From: Pratylenchus scribneri
Lineage: Eukaryota > Nematoda > Chromadorea > Rhabditida > Pratylenchidae
Direction of reading: 5' to 3'
Assembly (NCBI GenBank): GCA_030063045.1
Contig: JAQSEB010000129.1
Location: 1-64,000, forward strand
DNA: 64,000 nucleotides
The position numbers and the translations under genes are program-made. How positions within the stretch are numbered: the stretch's first letter is position 1; every line of letters begins with the position of its first letter. A model generated the notes under the pieces. It had not been told where the DNA came from. It made no database searches and saw only the letters and a program-made list of their open reading frames with translations. This document shows, piece by piece, positions 34,501 to 44,920 of the stretch.

Positions 34501-37500
34501 TCTTATTAATGAAATAATAATTGTTAAGGCTGACTTGATTGACTTTCAGTCCGAACCTGACGGCCCCTTCAAATATGTGCTCTCCTACCAAGACCACCTC
34601 ACAAAATTCTGCATGATTCGGCCGCTGAAATCAAAAACGGCTGAAGAAGTGGCAATGCAATTGGTCGACATCTTTTCAATTTTGGGGGCGCCGGTTCTGC
34701 TGCACACCGACAACGGGCGCGAATTTACAGCAAGCAGGGTTAAATTTATTAATTAAAATGATTAAATTTTATTTTTAAAAATTAGGTCATCGAAGAAATC
34801 CACAATTTATGGCCAAATTGCAAGATGGTGCATGGCTCTGCCCGCCATTCACAATCACAAGGATCAATTGAGCGCCTGAACCAAGAAATCCGCAAAATGC
34901 TGGCCTGCTGGAAAAAGGACAACCATACGACAAAATGGAGTGAAGGCCTGCGATTTGTCCAATGGCAAATCAATTCTCGTCTGCATGAAGGTTTTATTTT
35001 TGATTAATTATTTTTTAATATAAAATATTCAGGAATAGGTCGATCACCATACAAGGCCATGTTCGGAAGTGAGGCAAAACTGGGCATTCAAAAAGCAAAT
35101 TTGCCGGAAGATGTCAATGAATTAATCCACAACGAGGAGCAATTGAAAATGGCATTGAATGAAGACATTGATGAGGCGGAAGAGGCACAAACAATCGAAG
35201 AAATTGATGATGCGGAAGAGGCGGATGAAAATAATCCATCTTCATCAAATGAGGTTTTAATTTTATTAATCATATTAAAATTAATCCAAATAATTAAAAT
35301 AATTAATTAAATGATGAAAATTTTGTTGATAATTTTCAATTAAGGTTTTGTGCGTGGTGTGTGGAAAGAAAGCAGGCGCCCACAAATGCAGAAAATGCCA
35401 GAAAACATGCCATGCAATTGCGCCATGTTCGGTGAAAGAAAATGAAGCCGAGGAAGGATATGGCACCAATGTGCTTTGCCAGCATTGCAACAAAGAAGAA
35501 AAGGCATCGGAACAAAGGAATGCAGCCAAAAAATCTCAAATGAAACAAGCGGACAAAATGCTGAACAATTCCGCCAAACGCTTCCCACTGCAACAAATTG
35601 GCGCAACAGTGATGGTCCCAATCCCTGATGTGGACAGAGGCCGAGCGGAATTTGGCAATGTGAAAGCCGTTGTTTTGGAGGCAATTTCATTTATTCATAT
35701 TTAAATATTTTAATTAAAAATTCAGGTGAACGAAGAAGGACTGCACAAACTCGGCACAGAACATGGCGTATTGGCACAGCGATTCACCTCCAACCAATTC
35801 ACTCCATGCAAAGAACATTTCATTGCAGCCGAAAATGTGCCACCAGGAAAGGAGATCAGTCTTCGGGAGGCTGCCAGGAAGTCATCAATGGGAACAGGTC
35901 AAGGCTTTTTCAAATGCGGCTGCACCAAAACATGCAAGAAAGGAAGCTGCAAATGTTTCAAAAACAATTTGAAATGCAACAGCAAATGCCACAGCTCAAA
36001 TCCATGCGATAATAAACATGAGGATTAAGAATATTTTTCTTTCAAAATAAAATTTTGTTGTTGATTTTACTTTATTTTTGATGCTTTATTTAAATTATTC
36101 TTGATTTTATTATAAATAAAAATTTTAAATTTATTTCATATTTCTAATTATAATTATCGGATCTAAAATCAGGCATTGAGAAAAAAATTCGATTTTTAAT
36201 TAAATTATTTATTTTTTATTAAATTTATTTCAATTTCTCCAATATTAGCTAACTTAGCTGCGAATTCCCGGAATTAGCTGGCCTGGGTCAGCTATTCCCA
36301 GGATTAGCTAGCTAGAATGCGGAATCCGTGTTTTAGCTAGCTATTCCCAGGATTAGCTAGGCCGGCTAGCTAAAACGCGGATTCCGCATTTTAGCTAGCT
36401 AGTCCCGGGATTAGCTAATTCCGCAAATTAGCTGCAACATATATACCCAAACATGTAACCGTTAAGGAATGAACAAATTTTGATGCGTTATCGAATAATA
36501 TTAATTTTATTTAAATTGATTCAAAAGTCCCAAAATCCATTTTAAATTGTCCTTTAAAATTTGCTAAATTTTCAATGGTTTTTGAACACAAATTTCATCA
36601 ATTCTAAACCAATTTAAATAAAATTAAAAGATAGCGAAAAAATTAATCTCCATTTTATTAATAATTTTTAAATTATCAAAATTAGTTCATTATTTGATGG
36701 AACTATTAAAGACGTCGACAATTGACTCGACGATATTTTTGCCTACTCATCAGATATTAAAAGCTCTTACCGAAACGCCGCATGCGCAACATCCTCCGCC
36801 TCCTCCTCCGCCAGCATTGTTGGCCGCACTGGATCCTCCATGCACTGGGGAGGATGGCCCAGCACCTCCATATCCGGCTCTGCCAGCGGCAATCGATGGC
36901 CCGGCACCACCAGCAGGAGCAGTTCCCGTGGATGGCCCACCGGCGACAGGTGCCTCACCGCCATAACCAGCAGATTGACGAGCATAACGGCGAATTCCTC
37001 CCCCAACTTCGACCATCACTTGGGCACGGGTGACCTAATTTTGTATTTAAATTTACATAGAATTAAATGAAAATATTTTTTGACCTATTGAGCTGATCAA
37101 AAATTTAACATTTTTAAATTGTTATAAAGTAACATTTTTATTGATTAATTTCAGAAAAAAAAATTTCATAAATTCCTAACACTTTTATTTTTTGTTTAAT
37201 ATAAAAATATTAAATAAAATTCAATAAAACATAAAAATATCTTAGAATTTATTTTAGAATATTTAATTAAAAATTAATTAAAAAGCAAAATAAATATAAA
37301 ATTATTTACTTTACTTTGAAAATCATCTAAAATTTGACCAATTATAAAATTATCATTTTATAATAAAATTTAATTAATTTCATTAAAAATTGTAATGATT
37401 TATACTTTTGAAAAATACCAGCAAATAAAAAATAAAATCAAATAATAAATAAAATTTACCAATCAACTAAAATCAATTTCAAAAATAATTTAAAATTTGT

Positions 37501-37947
37501 TAGATTTAAATTTTTCTTTTACTTAAAATAAATACAATTTTAAAAAATTATCTCTTTCTTCCCTCTAGACAAGATTACGCTTTAATATTTATCTAAAATG
37601 TCAGAAAATAATTAATAATTTTCCAATTCACTTGCCTCACGCCAAACAGTGTTGGCACGAGATTTGCAAAATTCCAGCTCTCCCTGCATTTGAGTGCCCA
37701 TTTGTTGGAATTGTTGATAGGCCAGCGGGACAGCCATCACACAAATGAATGTGGCCACCGTTGAAAGACAAACACCGAAGAAGGCAATGATCCGAAGGCA
37801 TTCGGCCTCTTGACGGCGTTTATCGGTACACTTCATCTCTTCACTCATCATTGACGGAGTCGAAAATCCATTGCCAATGGCACAATTTATTCCCATATTT
37901 ATTTTTTCCTCTAAATGATGGTGTCCAATTAAGTCTTTTTGATTCAA
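31568..37947 (-). CDS. Cuticle collagen
   Basis: Minus-strand exons: 37947 to about 37630, about 37035-36765, 33189-33099, 33060-32950, about 32427-32371, 32324-32247, 31906-31764, about 31721-31671 and 31622-31568. Exon 1 carries the nematode cuticle-collagen N-terminal domain: [20 protein letters not shown], with a membrane/signal-anchor helix ([17 protein letters not shown]). Exon 2 gives a Gly/Pro/Ala-rich linker and a [13 protein letters not shown]ys cluster. Later exons encode Gly-X-Y blocks ([15 protein letters not shown] and similar) separated by a Cys-containing break (CQQQC). The protein ends GGCDHCPPP plus a short tail. Met options are 37947, 37896 or the double Met near 37850; I kept the longest. 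Role: secreted, disulfide-linked trimer of the cuticle. Intron 2 contains the whole Ginger-type transposon in the opposite orientation. Confidence 0.9.
33571..33828 (+). repeat. Left TIR of the Ginger element
   Basis: 258 bp, composed largely of reiterated TAGCTAGCTAA and GCGGAATCCGCG/CCTGGGAATAGC words that are themselves palindromic. It pairs with 36182-36439. Confidence 0.9.
33987..36028 (+). CDS. Ginger transposase (integrase with CXC tail), seven exons
   Basis: Exons: 33987-34217, 34260-34478, 34529-34738, 34786-34990, 35033-35253, 35345-35680 and 35726-36028, all open. Exon 2 holds an integrase zinc-binding domain, H-x4-H (HEELGH) with C-x2-C (CETC). Exons 3-4 hold the catalytic core: Asp in DLIDFQ, Asp in HTDNGREF, and Glu in [10 protein letters not shown], with about 37 residues between the last two. 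Exon 5 is acidic. Exon 6 has a Cys/His cluster ([20 protein letters not shown], later CQHC). Exon 7 ends in a tesmin-like CXC motif ([19 protein letters not shown]). Intron 6 uses a GC donor. Role: nuclear transposase that cuts and integrates the element. No reverse transcriptase, gag or envelope is present, so it is not a retroelement. Confidence 0.9.
36182..36439 (-). repeat. Right TIR of the Ginger element
   Basis: Inverted copy of 33571-33828 with a few substitutions. It ends GCTGCAACA directly before the TATA duplication. Confidence 0.9.
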
Positions 37948-37999
37948 TTGTCAGTAATTTTATGTATAAAAATCAAAAATAAATTGGAAAACTAGAAAT

Positions 38000-40300
38000 A
38001 AAATTTGTGAATAGTTCAACATAGAAAATACACATAAATTCCTTTTTAGGCAAATTAGTTTTAGGCTAAATAATAAATTAGGATGATATTTTTCTAAAAT
38101 ATTTACTTACTTAATCTAGGCCTTGGGCATTTAAGATTTAAAAATTTGGGAGTTTTTAGTTAATATTAGGCTAGATAGATCAAAATTTTTAGTCAAACTT
38201 TATGACAGGACAATAATTTTTTAGACAAGAAGTATTTTTTGGCATACAATTTTTATGAATTAGTCCAAAGTTAATTTTTAAGATTAAGTCTAAATAAATA
38301 AGAGGTAAATCAGTGATTATAGCAGAATAGGTAATAAAAAAATAATCCGAATCACGAACTATCAACCTGTTTTCCTTAAAAATTATTCTATAAATTTTTA
38401 CAATTAATAATAATTTTACAAAATTACCTATTTACTATAAATTAAATGACAAAATGGTCTTTGTTTTAATGAATATTACCCAGCCAAAATATCTTTCATT
38501 TATCCCTGACAGTGAATGAATGAATGCTTCAGCAGATTCTCCATCACTTTTAAACGCCACAATCCAGCCTCATAAAAACTAGAAACTAAAACAATACAAG
38601 TTTTCAACGATTAAATAAAAGAAAATGGATGAATAGATGCGTAAAAAGGGAAAAAGGATGCGCGCCGAAAAGGAAATGCGATCTTTTTCCTTATTTCCAT
38701 CCTTCAATTTAAGCAAATGCCATAAAATTAGCGGGTACCGTTGCTTTTGTCTTCATCAGCGGTTTAGCTCAATGATGCGCGAAAAAGAAGGAGAAAAAGG
38801 GAGGAGAAATTGGCGAAAGAATTTGCTGGTGGCGATGATGGATAAAATGAATAGGAGATTGATGAATTGCTGGCGCAGACAATGCTTTCATGTTAAGACC
38901 AATTTTGCAGAATTGCTGCTGTTTGAAAATGATGCTTTTTTTTTATCAATTGCCATACATAAGAAACAATTCATTTTTCTTATAATCAAAAATGCCACCA
39001 AATTTATGAGGCAGTGACTGACGTTGTGATGGTAGAAAAAAAGGAGAAGAATTAGGCGGGAACATTTCCAGCAGTGATGATTGATGAATAAAATGGATGG
39101 GAATTGGGGAGGAGGAAAATGAATGAATTGCTTCTCCTCTTTATGATGACGCCGACAAGAATATGTTTTATGTTCGTATTTTCATGTTGCAGCCAATTTT
39201 GTGGGATTACTGGCTGCGCGAAGATGAAATGCTTTTTGTCATTTGCCTCTGTCATCCCACAAAATGAATATTGTTGATATGATTCACATTGTGACCAATC
39301 CAATATATTTTCCAATCTTCCTTCCTATAATTTTGTCCTTTCCTTATGCGAACATTCGGGAAACTTTTTTGGCTAATCAAAGTTCCTTTTTGAGCGTAAT
39401 GGTCAAACGGCTGGAACATCAAATGGACAGAAAATGACGACACCTTAACTAAAATGGATGTTATTTTAAAAACTACTTACTTTAAAAATATAATTATACA
39501 AAAAATGAGAAGTTTGACGTAATAATATATTGTAATATACCAATATAAATATTTTAATAAATAAAAATTAAAAATCAAAAAATTATTTAAAAACTTTCAA
39601 CCAATTTATTAAATAACAAAATGGCAATTCTCAAAAAAATGAAATCAATAATTCATCAACATAATTTCATTATCAATAATTTATTACATTCTTGGAAATT
39701 TCCCTCAATTTTTTCCATCATTCATTAAACAAGCAATTGCAAATATTCTTTGGTGAGCATTTCCCATCCATTTGATTCCTTTACCTTATTGTGAAATAAT
39801 TAAATATAATTATTTTATTCCAATTATTCCACCTCCTTCCCATGCGTAAAAAGAAAAGGTTATTTAAAAATGGATAAAAGAAACAAAATACAATGAAATG
39901 ATTAGAATTTGTTGCTTATTTATAAGTTTCGGTTCAAAATAATTTTCTATCGTCATCTAGAAAATGGATATGCCGTAAATGCTCTTTTAATTCACCCCTC
40001 TAATAATTCCCAACCCTCGAGCCCCGACTTACTCATAGCTCCTCTCTCAGGATGAAATTAAAAATTAAAGATCTACAAATTATGCTAAAATTTATTCGGA
40101 AATGTCCTCAAATTAAGGCGATAGACCTAAATTTTTCCAATTTTTTTAGTGGTTAAAAAATAATTTCCCATGGGGATTTGAAAGGGTTTTTACGGTAGTT
40201 CAAAACATTTCAATAATGAGTTGGATATAAGTTATTCGTATATTACAGATAAATTAACTTCTATTTTGGATATTTTTGAAATACTGTTTGTTTGCTTCTT
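38000..40300. other. Spacer between collagen and receptor genes
   Basis: No gene is supported. Two related blocks, about 38810-38970 and 39060-39250, share ATGATGGATAAAATGAATAGG/TGATTGATGAATAAAATGG, GAATTGCT, a CATGTT..GACCAATTTTG-like segment and ATGCTTTTT, and look like an old direct duplication. The small ORFs across them are probably fortuitous. Confidence 0.45.
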
Positions 40301-40304
40301 TTGT

Positions 40305-42850
40305 CTATGGTATATTTCTTAGTGCATTTGTTTTCATCGCCCATCGTTCTACATCCTCATTCCTCACACCTCTCTGGGCATTATAAAAAGACATAAAAAA
40401 TTTGTTTCTGCACATTAAAATTAATGTGGATACGGCATCTTTATATGGTCGATTAATGAAGATGCTGACAATTGGATTGAGCAAAGGCTGCCATATTTCG
40501 GAAAGACTGACGGCGAATTCCACGGGCAAAATAATATTAGCGTCTATTTGGCCATCAAAAATTGAGAAAAAGAGCAATGATGCAATGTCAAAAATGCACA
40601 AAATTAGGGGATAAATAGCCTAAAATTCAAAATTCCTCTTACTTATTAGCATTGTTTTTTTTATTAATTTTTATTACCATTATAATCAAATTTTTCGTCA
40701 ATTGATTTTGTAATTGTTTCATCATTGGATTTACTGTTCTTTTTACAATTGAAATCATTTTGAGGCCGCAGAAAAAATTTATGAAGAAGCAGAGTATATA
40801 AAATGAGAGCAAAAATAAAATTCCAATTTTTGCAGCAGCATCTTGCTAAAATTAAAAAAAAATTTGATTAAAAAATTAAATTAAATTATGATATTTGGAT
40901 GGGCAGAATTAATAAAGTTAAAAGCCCTTTTCAAAATATTAGATAATTATAATTACATTAATTCATTGGGATTATACTGAACAATAGCAAAAATATTATA
41001 TTTGCTCTGGAAGTTCCGGTTAGTAGTCGGAAATTTCGGCTTTTTGGGTTCTGGTTCCGGATTGAAAAATGAGTTCCGGTTCCGGGTTTTGGCTTTTTTG
41101 AGTTAGTTCCTATTTCTGGAATTCAGTTAGTTCCTGTTCCAGAGCAACAGCAAATTTTGCTCTACTAAAATTTGGATTTTAATTCATAAATTTTTGCCTG
41201 GAAAACATTTAAATATGTCAAATTTATTGTTACGCGGTCATATTTGGTCAAAATTTTGCCCTTCAATGCAATTTTTGGAAAAAATTTTTTCACCCCTAAA
41301 AGATGGATTTCAAAAGTTCTGATTCTGGGTTCCGGCTTTTTTGAGTTCCATTTCCGGTTTGAAAAATTAGTTCCGGTTCCAGTCCAACTTGTTTCGTGGC
41401 AACTCTACAAAATATGGGATTGCTCAAGCTCAATCTCTTTGGCCTCCATATTTCATATGAAGACTAATGCTTTCAATTGTAATTTTAATGGAAAATTAAT
41501 CATTAATCGAAATGCAAAACCATTTTATTGAAAAACTTTTATACCTAGAACAAATTTATATGCCCTTTTTAAACTAATTTAACTTTCAATGGTTAACCGG
41601 AGTCCTTCTGAAAAAAATGTAGTAATTGTAATTAAAAATTATAATTCACAATGAAAGTGTAACCGGATTTATGGAAGTCAGATAAATTGTATCATTTTCC
41701 CAAGAGACATATTCATATAATGATCGTAATTTGTAGGGTGATATGTACACGACATAGCTGATCGAAATCAAATAAATTGAGAGTACAATAGCCGCTAGAA
41801 ATGGCAATGTGAGCAATAGAAAATAGCGGGATGGTCCAATTTTCGAATTCCTGTAATTATTTTAAAAATTTGAATTGTAAAAGATGGGCGATCAAACATT
41901 TCCCAAACATTTTTCCTTTCCCAATTTCCAATATCTCCCAATAAATTCCAAAAAGCCCAAAGCGAAAGGGCCGATGCAATAATAAGTGAATAGACAAATA
42001 AAAAACCTGTTCAATACAAGATAGCGATAGAGGAATTGTGTGCTGATGCTGCCGATTTCAAAAGTGAAAAGTGAATAGAAAGTGGCAGTGAAAATGCGAA
42101 GGCTTAATTTGTCGGCAGCAGATTGTTGCATTGCATCAAGGAATAGTGATTTCGCTAAATATCCTTGATAAAATGTAACCAACACATCTCCTTGACTGAT
42201 TCCAATCTGTAAAATTAAAAATAGAGAATTAATTCTTGCAAAATTCATATATATATATTTTTTGTCAAATTTGATTAGCTTATTGGAATTGGAGTATGTT
42301 GAGGGAGGGCTATTTTCTTAAGGATTTTGTATAATTTTAAAAAAAAGAGGAATTAAACAGCATATTTGGCAAAAAAAATTATCGGTACCAAATTTCGAAT
42401 ATTTATTCAAAAAAAATCTATTAAAAATTTTTTTTGCTTTTTTTCTATTCTGAATTCTGGTCCAAAGTACCAAACTTTACTGGAATAAATATCTAATTTG
42501 CGGTTTGGATTCTGTTAAAAATTTGTCTTGTGCTTTTTTATTTCACAAATATAAAAAAATGGCCAATTAAATTTAATTAGTACATATTTTATTTACTTAT
42601 AAAAATATAATTATTATTTCTCTACCGGTTGTCCAACCATAATCACTGCCAAGAATAAAATATCCACAATGACTGTTTGCAGAAGAATTCGACTATGGGC
42701 AAACATCTCTTTTGGAGTTTTTTTCAGTACTAGCCACAAGAGAAGAAAATTCAATAAAAATGCAATAGGCGTACAAATCACCACATTCCATTTGTGCAAG
42801 AATGTCATATAATGGAACATGTACCTAATTAAATGCAATATGTCATGCAA
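40305..42850 (-). CDS. Serpentine (7TM) chemoreceptor, SRH/SRD-like
   Basis: Minus-strand exons: 42850-42626, 42206-42007, 41850-41664, 40845-40678 and 40619-40305. Exon 1 has helix 1 (PIAFLLNFLLLWLVLKKTPK) and KEMFAHSRILLQTVIVDI, the typical 'TP.EM...S.ILL....VDL' pattern of nematode Srd/Srh/Str receptors. Exon 2 includes an extracellular/TM3 segment ending FLYRYLVLNR, the usual DRY-like 'YRY' site. Exon 3 has SRYFLLLTLPFLAAIVLSIY. Exon 4 has LLSFYILCFFINFFCGLKM. Exon 5 contains TM7, LPVEFAVSLSEIWQPLLNPI, with the usual NPI. Predicted role: G-protein-coupled sensory receptor in cilia of chemosensory neurons. Intron 3-4 contains decayed transposon sequence (41005-41400). No frameshift was seen, so it may be functional. 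Confidence 0.8.
41005..41400. mobile_element. Decayed element with GGTTCCGG/TTTTTGAGTTCC words
   Basis: Blocks at 41005-41150 and about 41318-41400 repeat GAGTTCCGGTTCCGG and GGCTTTTTTGAGTT words around an AT-rich middle, like the subterminal arrays of the hAT elements. Related fragments are at 19560-19740 and 56255-56310. No clean ends or duplication were found. Confidence 0.5.
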
Positions 42851-42911
42851 AAATCAATAAATGCTAAGTAGCTAATACATCATGCGATCATTAGCTATGT
42901 TCCATAATGGT

Positions 42912-43308
42912 GGTGCTAGGTCAATTCCATAATTCTGCAATTATGGGCTATTCCACAATTCTGCAATTATGAGTGTTTTAGATTTATAACAAATCAAAAA
43001 CCGGTTTTAGACCCTATAAACCTTATACCATTTTGTAGATCTCATCGAGACGCACCGAATGGTATATAATTTGTCATGGTTTGGCCCAAAATAAAAAGTT
43101 TAAAACCAAAAACTTGAGAAATGATTTAATACCATTTAATTTTGATTAAACTCGATGCGTCTCAATGAGATCTACAAAATGGTATAAGGTTTATAGGGTC
43201 TATATCCAGTTTCTGATTTATTATAGTCGAAAATGCCCATAATTGCAGAATTGTGGAATCGCCCATAATTGCATAGCCCTTTGTCTTTTGTGGAATCGAC
43301 CACGGACG
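42912..43308. mobile_element. Mutator-like MITE with reiterated TCTGCAATTATG word
   Basis: A 397-bp inverted-repeat element flanked by the 9-bp repeat CATAATGGT/CATAATGGC (42903-42911, 43309-43317; one mismatch). The arms repeat CACAATTCTGCAATTATG. The inner core (ACCGGTTTTAGACCC, TTATACCATTTTGTAGATCT) is shared with 4357-4626 and 63172-63581. Confidence 0.8.
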
Positions 43309-44131
43309 CATAATGGCTAATGCTTGGATTTATTTTGACAAAATTTCGACTATTTCATTTTTATATGTCTATATGGGCGAATTTTCTTATTATTCACAGA
43401 AATACATACAATAACATTTTTTGTCCGTAATTCTGGGGACGAGAGAAGAAAATGTAATGTGACCTTTTTATTTGTCTATTCGATTCAACGACGAAAAGAT
43501 CTCATTGCGAAAAAAAAATTTGAAAAGGTTAATTGCGTGACAATGATATTTAGCTAATGAAAAAGATTAATCAAATAACATGAATTTCAATCTAAAATTT
43601 TAAACTTAAATTTGAAATACAAAATTTTTAATGGAACGATTTCACCAAAAAATTGAGATTTAAAATTTGGATTATAACACAAAAAGCTGGAAATCAAATG
43701 AAATGAATTATATATTATCATAAAAATGAAACGAATTATAAAATTTTTTATCAACATTATTAATGCTAAAACATATATGGTTTAACAATTGTTTTTGGGA
43801 ATCGGGATGGTTTAGGCCAATAAATTGAATGTGAAATTTTGCAAATTTTGTCAGTTTTTTTTGATATTTATTTTTTAAATTTTTGAAATTTAAATAGACT
43901 TTTCTCCAAAAAATATTTTAAAGAATTTTAAAAATTTTAGATTATAATTTTTGAATTTTTTAAAGAATAAAAACTGATAAAATTTATGAAAATATTTTAA
44001 TATTTATTTGATAATTGTGTAATTTTATGAAGGCCATTCATTTCACCGCCATTCGATTTGTGCCATCAGCATTGCGAACTAAATTGATAAAAAAGTTAAT
44101 TCATAAAATTAAAATTTTAATTATACTTACT

Positions 44132-44920
44132 TTATGGTTCATAGTACTCAATTTCACTATGACTGTATGCACCAGTACCATGCACACATTTGTCCTTGGT
44201 TCCATAATAGACATGGCCCGATCGTCCGGAGTTGGTCCAAATGAAGTAGTTTTTGCCAGCTGAAATATTTAAATTAATTAAATAATTTTTCTTGTTACGA
44301 CAATAAGAGACCGACAATTGAGGACAAAACGGTCTAGTGTCGATGGTTGTATAAATCTTCTGATGATTTATAGCCTTTTTATTAGGCATAAAATTAGCTT
44401 CAAAATGATATAAAGCATTGCTAAATGTTAAATATTCATCGGACTATGGCCAAAAAATTGCCAAAAAAAACAATTTTAATTAATCCAACAGTTTTCTGGC
44501 CATAACACCGTAAATATTCGCCATAAGCCAATGTTTTTGATATCATTTTTTAGCTAAATTTATGCTCTACAAAAACATTACAAATTTACCTAATAATTTT
44601 ATCAGCATCCTCACTAGACCGTTACACCCCAAATTGTCGTAAAGCCATAATTTTTTTTTCGGAATTTTTTGCTCACCTTCCGTTTTATCAACTGAACGGA
44701 AATTGTCCTTGAACCACTTCTTCATTTGGCTGGCACGGATTGGTCGTTTATAGTTATTTGTCTCCCAATTATCGCATTTCACCATCCATGACGAGTTGCT
44801 ATGGGTCATGTAGCCCAATTGGAAAAGCATTTCCGAAATCACATGAGTGCAATTGCCGCCTTTTTCTTCGAGATCTTTGCCGCAAGGACATTTGTGACCA
44901 CCGCAAACGCACCAGCCCAT
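44132..44920 (-). CDS. Small Cys-rich protein, possible NlpC/P60-like Cys-His fold
   Basis: Two minus-strand exons, 44920-44677 (ending in GTGAGC) and 44259-44132, encode about 122 residues starting MGWCVCGGHKCPCGKDLEEK. A helix follows with GGNCTHVISEMLFQLGYMT, then WMVKCDNWETNNYKRPI, and in exon 2 YFIWTNSGRSGHVYYGTKDK, ending HSEIEYYEP. The layout, a Cys at the start of a helix followed about 70 residues later by a 'SGHV' strand, is that of NlpC/P60 or CHAP-type cysteine peptidases and amidases, so a peptidoglycan-amidase-like origin is conceivable. That is inference; a plain Cys-rich nematode protein is equally possible. There is no signal peptide. The intron carries a Mutator-like MITE. 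Confidence 0.5.
44291..44646. mobile_element. Mutator-like MITE with perfect 9-bp TSD
   Basis: Arms CTTGTTACGACAAT and (right end complemented) GGCTTTACGACAAT pair, with ACGGTCTAGTG and GGCATAAAATTAGCT further in. ATAATTTTT flanks it on both sides (44282-44290, 44647-44655). The inner part resembles the element at 2552-2930 (GGCATAAAATT, GGCCATAAC). It lies in the intron of the Cys-rich gene. Confidence 0.7.

Larger units (their letters stand above)
33571..36439 (+). mobile_element. Ginger-type DNA transposon, apparently complete
   Basis: The element spans 2869 bp from TGTTGCAGC to GCTGCAACA and is flanked by a 4-bp duplication TATA (33567-33570, 36440-36443). TIRs are about 258 bp long and nearly identical. 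Between them lies one spliced gene for a gypsy-integrase-like transposase. Family knowledge: Ginger elements are DNA transposons with 5'-TGTNR ends, 4-bp duplications and an integrase closely related to that of Gypsy elements, but no reverse transcriptase. None is seen here. The near-identity of the TIRs and the intact exons suggest recent activity. It sits in an intron of the collagen gene. Confidence 0.9.

Noticed and set aside
33987..36028. Retrovirus or Gypsy-type retrotransposon
   Set aside because: There is no reverse transcriptase, gag, envelope or LTR; the ends are inverted repeats with a 4-bp duplication and the gene is spliced, which fits a Ginger DNA transposon.
36694..37070. Plus-strand Pro/Ala-rich ORFs opposite the collagen gene
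   Set aside because: They are antisense shadows of the collagen exon 2 on the minus strand.
38755..38800. tRNA-like A box (GGTTTAGCTCAATG)
   Set aside because: No matching B box or cloverleaf arms could be found.
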